A stretch of 51,189 bases of DNA from DAOPZC01 sp035353175. Lineage in GTDB: Bacteria > Verrucomicrobiota > Kiritimatiellia > RFP12 > UBA1067. The DNA is taken from the NCBI GenBank assembly GCA_035353175.1, contig DAOPZC010000033.1:1-51189 (forward strand), written 5' to 3'. The translations under genes were made by a program, and so were the position numbers. Below are positions 40,049 through 49,670 of this stretch, in pieces. Numbering within the stretch: the first letter of the stretch is position 1; the number at the start of each line of letters is the position of its first letter. A model generated the notes under the pieces. That model saw only the letters and a list, made by a program, of their open reading frames with translations, did not search any database and was not told the origin of the DNA.

Positions 40049-43000
40049 TTATCGCTTCGTCAGGAGGTCTCTCGCCTTCTGTGCGAGGATTTTCCGGGAG
40101 AAGGGCTTCTGCAGGCAGATCCGGTCGAGGCCTGTCAGCCCTTGGTCTTCGAGGATGTTGGCGGTGTGCCCCGAAATAAAAAGGTATTTCAGGGCCGGTT
40201 GCCGTTTCAGCATCTGCAGGACCATCTCATGCCCGTTCATTCCAGGCATGATCACGTCTGTGATCAGCAGGTCGATCTGGCCGAGGTGCTCTTCGAACAG
40301 CCGCAGCGCTTTTTTGGGCGAGCCGGTCGCGAACACCCGATAGCCCAAGCTTTCGAGAATCCTGCGTGTCGGGCGCAAGATGTTTTCCTCGTCGTCGACG
40401 AGCAGAATGGTTTCGTGGGCGGCGGACATCGGCGTTCCATCGTCCGCCGGTCCGGCTTCCGGTGCAGCTTGGCCGCCGGCGGTGTGGCGGGGCAGGTAGA
40501 TCTGAAAGGCAGTGCCTTTTCCGGGGGCGCTGTCGACGCGAATGGCCCCGCTATTCTGTTTGACGCTGCCGTACACGATCGAGAGCCCCAGTCCCGTCCC
40601 TTGGCCAATCGGCTTTGTGGTGAAGAACGGTTCGAAAATCCGGGCCCGCACGTCGGGCGGCATGCCGGGGCCATCGTCGCTGATGGAGAGCTTGACGTAA
40701 GCGCCGGGACTGATGCCGTCGAGCTGGCGGGCTTCGTCGGACGAGACCTCGACGTTGGCGGTTGCGACGGTAATGCGGCCGGATGCTCCGACGGCGTCGC
40801 GCGCGTTGACGCACAAGTTTGCCACAATCTGATCCATCTGCCCGGGATCCATCATCACGGACCCCAGACAAGGGTCGGGCTTCCACTCCAGACGGATGTT
40901 TTCGCCGATGAGGCGGCTGAGCATGCCGGACATGTTCTCAACGGCCGCGTTGATGTCCAGCGGGACGGGCGAGACCGGTTGCTTACGCGCGAAGGTTTGG
41001 AGCTGGCGGGTCAGGTCGGATGACCGCTGAGCGGCCTTTTTGATCTCCGCGAGGTCGTCGCGCAGGGGCTGTCCTTGAGGCACTTGTTCGAGGGCCATTT
41101 CGGTGTAGCCGAGAATGGCTTGCAGCATGTTGTTGAAGTCGTGCGCCACGCCGCCGGCGAGCCGGCCGATGGATTCTATTTTCTGTGCGTGCATCAGCTG
41201 TTCTTGCAGGGCCGTCTTTTCCTCCTCTGTGCGGAGCTGCTGGGTGATGTCGCGCTTGACGGCCACGAAGTTGACGATGCTGCCGGCTTCGTCGCGCACC
41301 GGCGCGATGTTGGCCTGCTCGATGAAAAGCGAGCCGTCTTTGCGTTTGTTGACGATCTTGCCGCCCCAGGTTTTGCCGCTTCTCAGGCGTTCCCATAGCT
41401 GGCGGTAAAATACCTTTTCGTGCATGCCGCTTTGAAGGATGCGTGCGTTCTGTCCCAGAGCCTCTTCGCGGGCGTAGCCCGTCGACTTGGTGAACTCGGG
41501 GTTCACATACAGGATCATGCCGGCGGCATCCGTGATGACGATCGTCTCGGAGGACTGCTCGATGGCGCGGATAAGACGCTCCCGCTCAGCGTCGGCGTTT
41601 TTGCGGTCGGTGATGTCGATGGTGTACCCTGCCAGCAGAGTCTTTCCTTTTCTGACAATCGGGAACTTGATCGTGGTGTAGTGGCGGCCGTTCATATCCT
41701 CGTCCACCTTCAGCATCTCGCCTTTCGACACGACGGCCCAGTCGTCTGCGGTGATTTTTGCGGCGAAGTCCGGGGGAAACAGTTTCTCCATGGTTTTTCC
41801 CAACATCTCCGACACCGGCATTCCGAGCATCTGTTGGTAATTGTCGCTGGCCATCAGCGTCCGGCTCTCCGAGGGCGTGACTTCTTTGATGAACGCATAG
41901 ACGGGCGAATGGCGCAAGAACAGCCTGAACAGCTCATGGTTCTCCTGCAACGCCTCTTCCGCTTGTTTGCGTTCCGTGATGTCGCGTACAGTGACGAGCA
42001 GCCGGTCGTCGGCGCCGATTTTCACTTTGCGGATATTCACCTCGACCCAGAAAAGGTGTCCCGCGCAATGCTTGGCCTGCCACTCGAAGAGCTGCGGGCC
42101 CTCCGCGAGCGCTTTCCGCATCCATTTCAGCCCTTCTTCCATCGAATAAGGCGGGATGCCGGAGCAAAGTGATTCCATCCCGGTTGACAGCGCATGCTCG
42201 CGCGAGGGACACCCATACATCTCGCACATGCGGCGGTTGACGTCGACGATTGAACCGGTCACGACGTCGTGGACGAATACGGCATCGTTGATCGAGTCCA
42301 GAACGGTGGCCAGATATTCACGGGAGGCCCGCAGGGCTTCCTCCGACGTTTGTCGCGCGGCTAGGCTCTGGCGGATTTCTTCGAGCGCCGCCCGCAGTTC
42401 GGCGGTCTTGGCGCGCACGCGGCGCCCAAGGAGCACATTGCCCATGATCAAGGACAGGATCGCGGCAATCCCGGCGATGAACCAGCGCGTCCATTGGCGG
42501 AGGAAACCGGTGGACAGCAAAGGCGTCCCCAGCCACTTGCGGTCGATGGCGCGGTACTCGCGACGCGAGATCCGGTCGAACCCGTTTTGGATGAATCGCA
42601 AGAGCTCGGGACGCTGTTTCGGGACGGCCCGATGGAATTCCCCTGTGTAGAGCACGAACGATTGACGGAATTCATTTGAGACGCCATGTTTGTAGAGGTA
42701 GTAGATCGCCGCGGGCTGGTCAACGGAGAAAACCTTGATCTCCAGCTTTTTTGCGGCCAGGATGACGGCCTCGTAGCTGGGGTAGGTCTTCAGGCTGTCG
42801 ATGCCCTGCCGGGCCAGATAGTCGGCGACGCTGTCGTCGGCTTTGACGCCGATGGTAAAGCCTTTCAGTGACGCGATGTCGCTGATGCCGCCGAGCGCCT
42901 TGTGCACGTAGATGGGCACTTCGATTTTGGCGTAGGGGCGGGTAAAGGCGAAAAGCTTGGCTCGCTCGTCGCTAAAGAATATCGTGTCGATAGCGTCTGC

Positions 43001-43312
43001 CCGGCCTTCACGCATGCAGCGTTTTGCCTCGGTCCAATCCATCGCTTTCAGCTCGATGCGCACCCCCGTTTTCTGCTCCCACAGCGACCATTGGTCCGGA
43101 ATGATGCCACGCACCTTCCCGTTCGCATCGCGGAAAATGTAAGGCGGATAGTCGTCGTCGCTTACGACGACGAGCGTGTTGCTGCCGGACTGTTGCGGTT
43201 CGGCCACAGCATGCAGAATTCGGGGCGCGATAATCAGAAGAACGAAGATCAGCGTCTGCCCGCAACAGAAAGATGATAAGAGGGAGATGTGCCGTTTCAT
43301 GGATGGTTTCAT
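40049..43312 (-). CDS. Hybrid sensor histidine kinase with SBP_bac_3 sensor, three PAS domains and receiver
   Basis: Order in the 1087 residues: signal helix (about 12-32). An extracytoplasmic substrate-binding type-3 domain (about 45-265) contains NTLVVVSDDDYPPYIFRD and SLKGFTIGVKADDSV. A membrane helix lies at about 275-297, then a coiled coil. Three PAS/PAC domains follow (about 335-455, 460-580, 590-705). The DHp His at about residue 722 is in GRLAGGVAHDFNNML. The HATPase has SDDGPGMP and GTGLGLSIVYGS. The receiver has phospho-acceptor Asp at about 1017 in LLITDVIMPGMNG and Lys in LQKPFS. It likely senses a small ligand and passes phosphate to an unlinked partner. ATG 43300 (MKRHIS) is an alternative start. 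It lies 60 bp after the purine permease. Confidence 0.93.
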   Translation of the reverse strand: MKPSMKRHISLLSSFCCGQTLIFVLLIIAPRILHAVAEPQQSGSNTLVVVSDDDYPPYIFRDANGKVRGIIPDQWSLWEQKTGVRIELKAMDWTEAKRCMREGRADAIDTIFFSDERAKLFAFTRPYAKIEVPIYVHKALGGISDIASLKGFTIGVKADDSVADYLARQGIDSLKTYPSYEAVILAAKKLEIKVFSVDQPAAIYYLYKHGVSNEFRQSFVLYTGEFHRAVPKQRPELLRFIQNGFDRISRREYRAIDRKWLGTPLLSTGFLRQWTRWFIAGIAAILSLIMGNVLLGRRVRAKTAELRAALEEIRQSLAARQTSEEALRASREYLATVLDSINDAVFVHDVVTGSIVDVNRRMCEMYGCPSREHALSTGMESLCSGIPPYSMEEGLKWMRKALAEGPQLFEWQAKHCAGHLFWVEVNIRKVKIGADDRLLVTVRDITERKQAEEALQENHELFRLFLRHSPVYAFIKEVTPSESRTLMASDNYQQMLGMPVSEMLGKTMEKLFPPDFAAKITADDWAVVSKGEMLKVDEDMNGRHYTTIKFPIVRKGKTLLAGYTIDITDRKNADAERERLIRAIEQSSETIVITDAAGMILYVNPEFTKSTGYAREEALGQNARILQSGMHEKVFYRQLWERLRSGKTWGGKIVNKRKDGSLFIEQANIAPVRDEAGSIVNFVAVKRDITQQLRTEEEKTALQEQLMHAQKIESIGRLAGGVAHDFNNMLQAILGYTEMALEQVPQGQPLRDDLAEIKKAAQRSSDLTRQLQTFARKQPVSPVPLDINAAVENMSGMLSRLIGENIRLEWKPDPCLGSVMMDPGQMDQIVANLCVNARDAVGASGRITVATANVEVSSDEARQLDGISPGAYVKLSISDDGPGMPPDVRARIFEPFFTTKPIGQGTGLGLSIVYGSVKQNSGAIRVDSAPGKGTAFQIYLPRHTAGGQAAPEAGPADDGTPMSAAHETILLVDDEENILRPTRRILESLGYRVFATGSPKKALRLFEEHLGQIDLLITDVIMPGMNGHEMVLQMLKRQPALKYLFISGHTANILEDQGLTGLDRICLQKPFSRKILAQKARDLLTKR

Positions 43313-43372
43313 CCGGGGTGTTCCCGGTTATCCTTAAGGATTCGTGCGGAAAGCCGCCTGCCCTGCGGTCTG

Positions 43373-44785
43373 TCAGAGCGTTGCCCGGATGGCAAAATAG
43401 CCGATGAGCGCCACGGCGATCACATACATCGCCGGCGCCACCTCGCGACCTCGTCCGGAGAACAGCTTGATGAGCGGGTACGCGATGAACCCGAGCGCCA
43501 GCCCGTCGGAAATCGAATAGCACAGTGGAATGCCGATCATGACCAGAAAGGCGGGCGCCAGCTCGCTGAAATCGCTCCAATCGATCTTGTGGACGTTGCG
43601 CACCATCATGGCTCCCACCACGACCAGCGCCGGAGCGGTGATCGGCGTGTAGCTGCCGACGGTGACGATCAGCGGCGCGAAGAAAGGCGCGACGAGAAAG
43701 CACGCCGCTGTCGTCAGAGCCGTCAACCCGGTACGTCCGCCGGCCTCCACACCGGCCGTGCTTTCGATGAAGCTGGTGACGGTACTCGTTCCCAACACGG
43801 CTCCCACCAACGTTCCCGTTTGGTCGGCGAGCATCGCCCGCTTGGCGCCGGGCAACTTGTTGTCCTTGATGAATCCGGCTTGCTCGCCAACCCCGACCAG
43901 CGTGCCGACCGTATCGAAGACGTCCATGAAAAGAATGATGAGGATGAACGGCCACATGACCGGCTTCAGGGCGTGGAGCAAGTCCATCTTGCAAAAAGTT
44001 GGGGCCAGCGACGGCGGCAGTGAGACCACCGCGGCAGACGGGCTGAACTGCGTCATCAGTTTCGATTCGGCCACGGCGGTGATGCCGGCTAAGGCCGGTA
44101 CGTGGGGCAGGGCCCAGCGCGCCAGCACGGCGACAGCCGTTACGGCCAGAATGCCCCAGAGGATCGCCCCGCGTACGCGGCGGGCCAGCAGGGTCAGCGT
44201 GAGCAGGAGCCCTGCGCCGAACAGCATCATGTCCGGCGATGCGAAACGCGTGTTGAGCGTCACAAGGGTGCCCGGCGCTTTGACGATTACGCCGGCGTTT
44301 TGCAGGCCGATGAACGCGATGAAGATCCCGATCCCGGCAGCGATGCCGTTTTTGAGGCTTGGGCTGAGCGCGTCGAATATTTTCTCGCGGATGCCGAGCG
44401 CATACAGGAGAAAGAACAGAAGCCCGGAAATGAAAACCACCCCCAGCGCGACCCGCCAGGGGTCAGGAAAACCGGCGGACGCCGCCGCGCCGACGACCGT
44501 GAAAACGAAAAAGAAGTTTTCCCCCATGCCGGGGGCCAGGGCGATGGGATACCGCGCATAAAGCCCCATGATCGCCGTGGCGATGGCGGCGGAGAGGCAG
44601 GTGGCGACCGTCAGGGCACCGAGGTCCATGCCCGTCTGCAGGCCGAACATCTGCCCCGACAATACGGCCGGCTGCACGAAGATGATATAGGCCATGGTCA
44701 GGAATGTCGTGATCCCGGCCAACATTTCCACGCGCGCGGTGGTGCCGTTTTCGCTTAGCCGGAAATAGCTTTCGATCCAGTTCAT
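43373..44785 (-). CDS. AzgA/PbuG-type purine (hypoxanthine/guanine/adenine) permease
   Basis: The 470-residue NCS2 protein starts with the AzgA-type sequence NGTTARVEMLAGITTFLTMAY and has about 13-14 helices. Signature blocks include ALAPGMGENFFF, LMDVFDTVGTLVGV-like FMDVFDTVGTLVGVGEQAGF and GTSTVTSFIESTAGVEAGGR. The last is highly specific for the AzgA group, which imports purine bases with protons. A GGAGG site lies 7 nt before the ATG. The sensor kinase gene follows by 60 bp on the same strand, with no terminator between them. Confidence 0.94.
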   Translation of the reverse strand: MNWIESYFRLSENGTTARVEMLAGITTFLTMAYIIFVQPAVLSGQMFGLQTGMDLGALTVATCLSAAIATAIMGLYARYPIALAPGMGENFFFVFTVVGAAASAGFPDPWRVALGVVFISGLLFFLLYALGIREKIFDALSPSLKNGIAAGIGIFIAFIGLQNAGVIVKAPGTLVTLNTRFASPDMMLFGAGLLLTLTLLARRVRGAILWGILAVTAVAVLARWALPHVPALAGITAVAESKLMTQFSPSAAVVSLPPSLAPTFCKMDLLHALKPVMWPFILIILFMDVFDTVGTLVGVGEQAGFIKDNKLPGAKRAMLADQTGTLVGAVLGTSTVTSFIESTAGVEAGGRTGLTALTTAACFLVAPFFAPLIVTVGSYTPITAPALVVVGAMMVRNVHKIDWSDFSELAPAFLVMIGIPLCYSISDGLALGFIAYPLIKLFSGRGREVAPAMYVIAVALIGYFAIRATL

Positions 44786-44854
44786 AAGTGGCCTCCAGCG
44801 GTTGATCCTTTGTCCCGTCGCACCGGCATTCTACCCGTGTTTTAGTCCGCCGCA

Positions 44855-45175
44855 TTAGCGCCGCGTTTGCAGCTCGTCTTCGAAATCGATGGTGCAGTGC
44901 GGGCAGAACCGGACGCGTTTGGGAAAGCGAAACAGGCTGAAGTCACACAGTGAGCTCGTCAGGTGGCCGAGGGATTTCCCGCAACGCGGACACCGGATCA
45001 TGAACATGTGGTAGATCGTGCACAACAGGATGCCGTCCAGCGGGATGGCCATGACGTTCGGCGAGACATCCCCGGCTTTTGACCGGCTTAAGAAAAACAA
45101 CCAAGTTCCCAGACTGATCCCGAGTATTACGGCCATCGCCGCTACACGTTTGTCCAAGTACTGCCGTCCCGTCAT
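44855..45175 (-). CDS. Small membrane protein with zinc ribbon
   Basis: ATG 45175 follows a GGGGGAA site. The 106-residue product has two hydrophobic helices (AAMAVILGISLGTWLFFLS and MAIPLDGILLCTIYHMFMI). A zinc-ribbon-like pair follows: CPRCGKS (near residue 62) and CPHC (near 92). No family with a known role is recognised. A clear promoter lies upstream, with an 11 bp dyad in the short leader. Confidence 0.75.
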   Translation of the reverse strand: MTGRQYLDKRVAAMAVILGISLGTWLFFLSRSKAGDVSPNVMAIPLDGILLCTIYHMFMIRCPRCGKSLGHLTSSLCDFSLFRFPKRVRFCPHCTIDFEDELQTRR

Positions 45176-45232
45176 TTGCCATTCCCCCTTGCCTCGAACA
45201 TTGTTCAAATATGAAAGAATGAGTAATTGTGA

Positions 45233-45261
45233 GGTATACTTTAGCACGATTCCTGTTTCAA
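45233..45261 (-). promoter_or_regulatory. Promoter of the zinc-ribbon gene
   Basis: Minus strand: TTGAAA (45261-45256), 17 bp, TATACC (45238-45233). The leader is about 50 nt and contains the dyad GAACATTGTTC (45196-45206). Confidence 0.6.
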
Positions 45262-45319
45262 AATGAATATGTTTTTTGTGTGCGGAAAATCTGGATCTTT
45301 GCCCTGTTCTCCGGTGCCC

Positions 45320-45348
45320 TTGACCGGTACGGGGACGACAGGTTAAAC
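45320..45348 (+). promoter_or_regulatory. Promoter of the GH13-like gene
   Basis: TTGACC (45320-45325), 17 bp, TTAAAC (45343-45348). It gives a leader of about 24 nt to ATG 45379. Confidence 0.6.
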
Positions 45349-45378
45349 TCGTCACTCATATTAAAAGGGGAATGCGAT

Positions 45379-48300
45379 ATGCGTTTTTTCTGGGTGATGG
45401 GCTGGATTGCTGGCATCGTGTTGGAGGCGCAGCCGCTGGAGGTGCCGTTGCACGACACGCCGCAGGGCAAGATTTTCGGGACGGAGCGTTTCGCCGTCCG
45501 GTTGGACGGGCAGACCGGCTGGGCGGGCGAGGTCTTGTGCGACGGTCATGCCGTGGTGCGTCCCGCCGAGGTCCGGCAGGTCTTCGATATTCTGCAGGAC
45601 AAGACGTGGGTGACTGGCGGCGGGTTGAAGATCGAGGGCCGCGGCGTGGAGCGTGTAGCGCCGGATACGGTCAGAAGCCGCATGAGGGCTGGCGAGTGGT
45701 CCGTGGACGCCTGTCTCCAACTGTTTCCCGAGCAACGGATGCTCCGGCGCTGGTTTGAAATCACGTGGCACGGCGCGGCGGCCACCAAGATCAAGGGCTT
45801 CTGGTTTCAGGGCGGCGTGCTGCCGCTGGGGGAGAAGGGCAGCTACTTCATTCCCGCCCATTATCCGCCGCTACGGGTCGGCGTAAAGGAACTCACCGTG
45901 AACCGCAAGACCGGCAACTGGCGCAGCCCGTATCCGGTGATCGGCGAAACCGGGAACGGCTGGTCGGCGGTGTGGATGTCGGATGAGCTAGTCGACTACG
46001 GGGATCGCGGCAGCTCGGGCGTGCAGGAGGAACTGGGCCAGATCCGCGTCACCCAGTCGTTCAACACGCTCGGCCATGTGCGCCAAGGTGTGCCGCAGAA
46101 AGTCGGCGACGCTTGGCTTTGGCTGCAGCCGAACGACGCCGAGACCGCGTTGCGCCGCATGGGCGAGTGGTTCCGTTTCGTCAAGCAGGTGCCGCCCGAG
46201 GGCCGTCCCGATTGGCTCCAGCGTGTGATCCTCTACTCTTTCCACCCGGGCGGGACGATCGGCTCGGACTGTCGGGATCTCGGCGGATTCAAGGCCGCGA
46301 CAGAGTTCCTGCCACACATCCGCGGCCTCGGGTGCAACGCGATCTGGCTGATGCCGCTCGAAGACAAGTCGATCTATTCGCCGCGCGATTACTACGCCTT
46401 CCAAGAGGGCCTCGGCGCGCCCGAGGACTACAGGGCGCTGACGGCCCGGGCCCACGGCCTCGGGATGCGCGTGTGGCAGGACTGCGTGCCGCATGGCGGG
46501 TGCAACCATTATCCCCGCGCCAAGGAGCATCCCGAATGGCTGGCGCAGAACGAGGACGGCTCCACACTCTCCTATTGGTGCTTCGATTTCAATTGGCCCA
46601 CGTGGCTTGACTACATGAGCAACGTGGTGTCGTTCTATACGCGCGAATACGCCCTCGACGGGTTTCGCATCGACGCGGTGAGCGGCAGCAAGATCCCGAA
46701 CTGGAATCCGGACATCCCGTATGCGCGGGCCAGCCACGCGCAGGCGCAGGGCGGCCTCGCGATGCAGCGGGCGCTGCGCAGGGCCGTGAAGGCCGTCCGG
46801 CCCGACGGCGCGAATTTGGCCGAGGCGGGGGAGAGCATCCACGGCGCGGTGAGCGACTCGACGTACGATTTTTCGCTGTGCTATTCGGTGCTGCACGAGT
46901 TCCGCAAGTCGCCCGCCAACGTGTTCGTACCCCGGTTGCAGCGCTGGCTGCACGAACAGCAGTATGCGGAGATTCCGGACCTCGTGCGCATGCGGCACGT
47001 GGAGAGCCACGACAGCCTGCGCTCGGGGTTGTGGTACGGCGCGGATGCGCAGCGGTCGCTGGTGGCGCTGATCGCGTGGATACACGGCATCCCGATGGTG
47101 TACCATGAGATGGAGGACGGGAATTACGAGGCTTACCGGACGATCTTCCATGTGCGGAACAGGGTGGCGGAACTGAACGGCGGGGCGGCGGATTATCTTG
47201 GCGTGAGCGCGCCCGAGGGCGTTTTCGCCTGCCTGCGTACGGGCCGGTTACCTGCCGAGGACGGCGCGGCATGGCATGGCGACTATGCGTGGGATACGCG
47301 CCCGAAGGGTGCGGACCGGGCGTCCGTGGTGCTGGTGAATATGAACGGCTATACGGTGAGCGGCCGTGTGGCGGTGCCGCCGGAAGCGCTGCCGGCGGCG
47401 CTGCGCTCTGCCGGCTGGGCCCGCGATCTGATGAGCGGCGAGAGGGTCGCGTTCAGGGATGGCGTGGCGCACATCGCCTTGCCGGCCTTCGGCTATACGG
47501 TGCTGCGCTTCGGCAGCAAGGCGTTGCCCGAGTTGGTCGCAAGAGATGCGCGCGGGGCGGATGTGAAGCTGCCGCCGCGCGTCGCGTCGCTGAAGCTGAA
47601 ATCCGGCAGCGGCACGCTGCAGATCGATCCGGCTACGGGGCTGGCCACGGTCTGGCAGTCGGGGCGCCGGACGTTGGCCGCGGGCATGGATCTGGTTTTG
47701 CCCGAGGCTTTGGCGCGGCTGACGCCGGAGGTGACGTGCCGGCAGACGGGTGATGCCGTCGAGGTGACGCGCAGGGCGGGAACCCATACGCTGACGGTGC
47801 GCTACATGACGTCGGACGATGGCATCGCGGTGCGTGCGGCGTGGCAGGGCGGCGTGCCGCAGGGTGCGGCCGTGGCGTTCGACTTGCCGGTCGCGGAGAG
47901 GTGGCTGGCCAACACGGCTGAAGGACTGTTCGAGAGCCCCTTCCGCGTGCGCCACCCGCAATTCGACGGCAAGGTGGGCCCGATCTATCGGCTGCCGCAG
48001 GGAACGTCCGTGGTCTGGGACTCGCGTCTGCATCCGTTCGGGCTCTCGGCCCGGAGCGCATGGGTCGGCGCATCGGTCGCGGGCGTGGTGTCGGCGTTCA
48101 GCTTCGACCCCGCGCGGCTGCCCGCAGCCGTGCAGGTGCTGGACCGCGTGGGCGCGGAGTGCGGCATGAAGGTTCTGATGACGTGGCGAGACGATGAGCC
48201 GGGCGTGGCTGCGGGCGGCGATGAACTGGTGTTTCATCTCGGCGCCATGGACGAGACGGCGGTGCGGCCGCGGACCGGCTTGGGCGATGCGCGGCTGGCG

Positions 48301-49575
48301 GCGGCCGGCGGCGGGTGGACTTTCGAGAACGCGCATTACCGTGCGAGGATCAGCCGCACCGGCGCGCTGGCGGAACTGTGGCGCCGTCAAGACGGGACGT
48401 GGCGTCAGGTGGCGGGCATGGGCAGCCTGTATACGGACCGCGGCTTCAGCGCCGAGAATGAGCGGTACGCCCAAGAGAACGATGTGGAGGCCTACGTGCG
48501 GATCGAACGTTCCGGCGCTGGCGTCCGGTTCGCCTTCAGCGGCGAGATGCGTGGCTTTCAGCGGTTTGACAAGATGTGGGCGCCGGTCCGTTTTTACAGC
48601 GCTTACACGTTCGATGACGGGCCCTCGTTCCGGCAGACGATGGCCTTCAGCCCGACGGTTGCACCGTCGGGAGGAGGTGCCTACCTTGCCTATCTGCAGC
48701 GCGTCGAGGGGGCAACGCGCGTGACGTTTGCCGACGCGGCGGGTGATTTTCTCTCGGGGATGCGTGGCGACGGCAAGGTCCGCTATGCGCAGACGGGGGC
48801 CAGCACGGAGCCACAGCGGATGCCGAACGTGGTCCGCATCGAGGGCACAAACGGCGTGTTGGTGCGTCTGAGCGATGCCGTGTGGTTCGGCGCGAAACCG
48901 GCAAACCTGTTCATGCATGGCGGCGATCTGCATCTGGCGTGGCTGGACGGCAAGGCCGGAAGCGGTGGCGTCGGTTTTTGGAATGGTGTTAGCCTGAGCG
49001 TGTCGTGTGGCGCGGAGGAGGTCGCGGCGAGGGACGAGGCGCTGCCCCTTGCGCGGCGGGAACCAGAGAGCCTGCTGCGCGACGGGGACTTCGAGCAGAA
49101 CGAGTGCGCGAGCCGGGTGCTGGCGCGGTCGGGGCTTCCGTTGCCGACGCCCGGCAAAAGCCGCTCGGCGGCGTGGCACTTCCCCAACGGTGCCGAGGCC
49201 GTATCCGAAGGCGGCAGCCGCTGCGTGACGGTCGAAGGGGACGGCAAGGAATACCGGCTTGTTCGCCAGGCGTTGCCGGTGACGTCGTTTCCGGTCTCGT
49301 CCACGTGGCGACTGACCGCCCGCATGAAGGGCGCGGGCGTGGAGAAAGCCGATGTCGGATGGAAGAGCGCTTGCCTGCGGTGGAGTGTCGCCGCGCCGGG
49401 GCGGAACGACTATCAGACCGTCAGCCTGCCTTTCGGCGACAGCGCGTGGAGAGAGTACTCGGTCGAGATGACCGTGCCGGACGGCGTGCGCGAGGTGTGT
49501 GCCGAGGCGGGGCTCAACGGCAACCGGGGGCGGGTCTGGATCGACGACGTGCGGGTCGAAAAGATCACGAAATAG
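45379..49575 (+). CDS. Very large exported GH13-like (alpha-amylase superfamily) protein
   Basis: ATG 45379 is chosen: AAAAGGGG lies about 8 nt upstream and it begins a short signal-like helix (MRFFWVMGWIAGIVLEA). The 1398-residue protein has an N-terminal beta region of about 290 residues and then a GH13-like TIM barrel at about 300-620. The expected catalytic residues are present: Asp432 in DGFRIDAV, Glu482 in NLAEAGES and Asp545 in HVESHDS. Region I is unusual (DCVPHGGCNHY instead of DxVxNH). About 700 C-terminal residues are beta-rich and end in a segment starting LLRDGDFEQNECASR that resembles CBM4/9-type modules. It would act on alpha-glucans or related sugars outside the cytoplasm. The substrate is uncertain. 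Confidence 0.85.
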   Translation: MRFFWVMGWIAGIVLEAQPLEVPLHDTPQGKIFGTERFAVRLDGQTGWAGEVLCDGHAVVRPAEVRQVFDILQDKTWVTGGGLKIEGRGVERVAPDTVRSRMRAGEWSVDACLQLFPEQRMLRRWFEITWHGAAATKIKGFWFQGGVLPLGEKGSYFIPAHYPPLRVGVKELTVNRKTGNWRSPYPVIGETGNGWSAVWMSDELVDYGDRGSSGVQEELGQIRVTQSFNTLGHVRQGVPQKVGDAWLWLQPNDAETALRRMGEWFRFVKQVPPEGRPDWLQRVILYSFHPGGTIGSDCRDLGGFKAATEFLPHIRGLGCNAIWLMPLEDKSIYSPRDYYAFQEGLGAPEDYRALTARAHGLGMRVWQDCVPHGGCNHYPRAKEHPEWLAQNEDGSTLSYWCFDFNWPTWLDYMSNVVSFYTREYALDGFRIDAVSGSKIPNWNPDIPYARASHAQAQGGLAMQRALRRAVKAVRPDGANLAEAGESIHGAVSDSTYDFSLCYSVLHEFRKSPANVFVPRLQRWLHEQQYAEIPDLVRMRHVESHDSLRSGLWYGADAQRSLVALIAWIHGIPMVYHEMEDGNYEAYRTIFHVRNRVAELNGGAADYLGVSAPEGVFACLRTGRLPAEDGAAWHGDYAWDTRPKGADRASVVLVNMNGYTVSGRVAVPPEALPAALRSAGWARDLMSGERVAFRDGVAHIALPAFGYTVLRFGSKALPELVARDARGADVKLPPRVASLKLKSGSGTLQIDPATGLATVWQSGRRTLAAGMDLVLPEALARLTPEVTCRQTGDAVEVTRRAGTHTLTVRYMTSDDGIAVRAAWQGGVPQGAAVAFDLPVAERWLANTAEGLFESPFRVRHPQFDGKVGPIYRLPQGTSVVWDSRLHPFGLSARSAWVGASVAGVVSAFSFDPARLPAAVQVLDRVGAECGMKVLMTWRDDEPGVAAGGDELVFHLGAMDETAVRPRTGLGDARLAAAGGGWTFENAHYRARISRTGALAELWRRQDGTWRQVAGMGSLYTDRGFSAENERYAQENDVEAYVRIERSGAGVRFAFSGEMRGFQRFDKMWAPVRFYSAYTFDDGPSFRQTMAFSPTVAPSGGGAYLAYLQRVEGATRVTFADAAGDFLSGMRGDGKVRYAQTGASTEPQRMPNVVRIEGTNGVLVRLSDAVWFGAKPANLFMHGGDLHLAWLDGKAGSGGVGFWNGVSLSVSCGAEEVAARDEALPLARREPESLLRDGDFEQNECASRVLARSGLPLPTPGKSRSAAWHFPNGAEAVSEGGSRCVTVEGDGKEYRLVRQALPVTSFPVSSTWRLTARMKGAGVEKADVGWKSACLRWSVAAPGRNDYQTVSLPFGDSAWREYSVEMTVPDGVREVCAEAGLNGNRGRVWIDDVRVEKITK

Positions 49576-49602
49576 CCGCCGCCGCGGCGGCGCCGGAAAA
49601 AC

Positions 49603-49636
49603 AAAAAAGCCGCTCCTGTAAAGGAACGGCTTTTTT
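49603..49636. terminator. Bidirectional intrinsic terminator
   Basis: AAAAAAGCCG pairs with CGGCTTTTTT, with inner TCC/GGA pairs around a TGTAAA loop. It lies between the convergent GH13-like and RRM genes. Confidence 0.9.
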
Positions 49637-49670
49637 CAGTCGAATGTGCCACACGCGTGGCACAGAGGAA

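Noticed and set aside
45196..45206. GAACATTGTTC as an SOS (LexA) box
   Set aside because: The spacing between half-sites is three bases rather than the four of the Gram-positive box, and it does not match other LexA consensus forms.
47248..49179. 643-codon antisense frame over the GH13-like gene
   Set aside because: His/Arg/Pro-rich shadow with no ribosome binding site.
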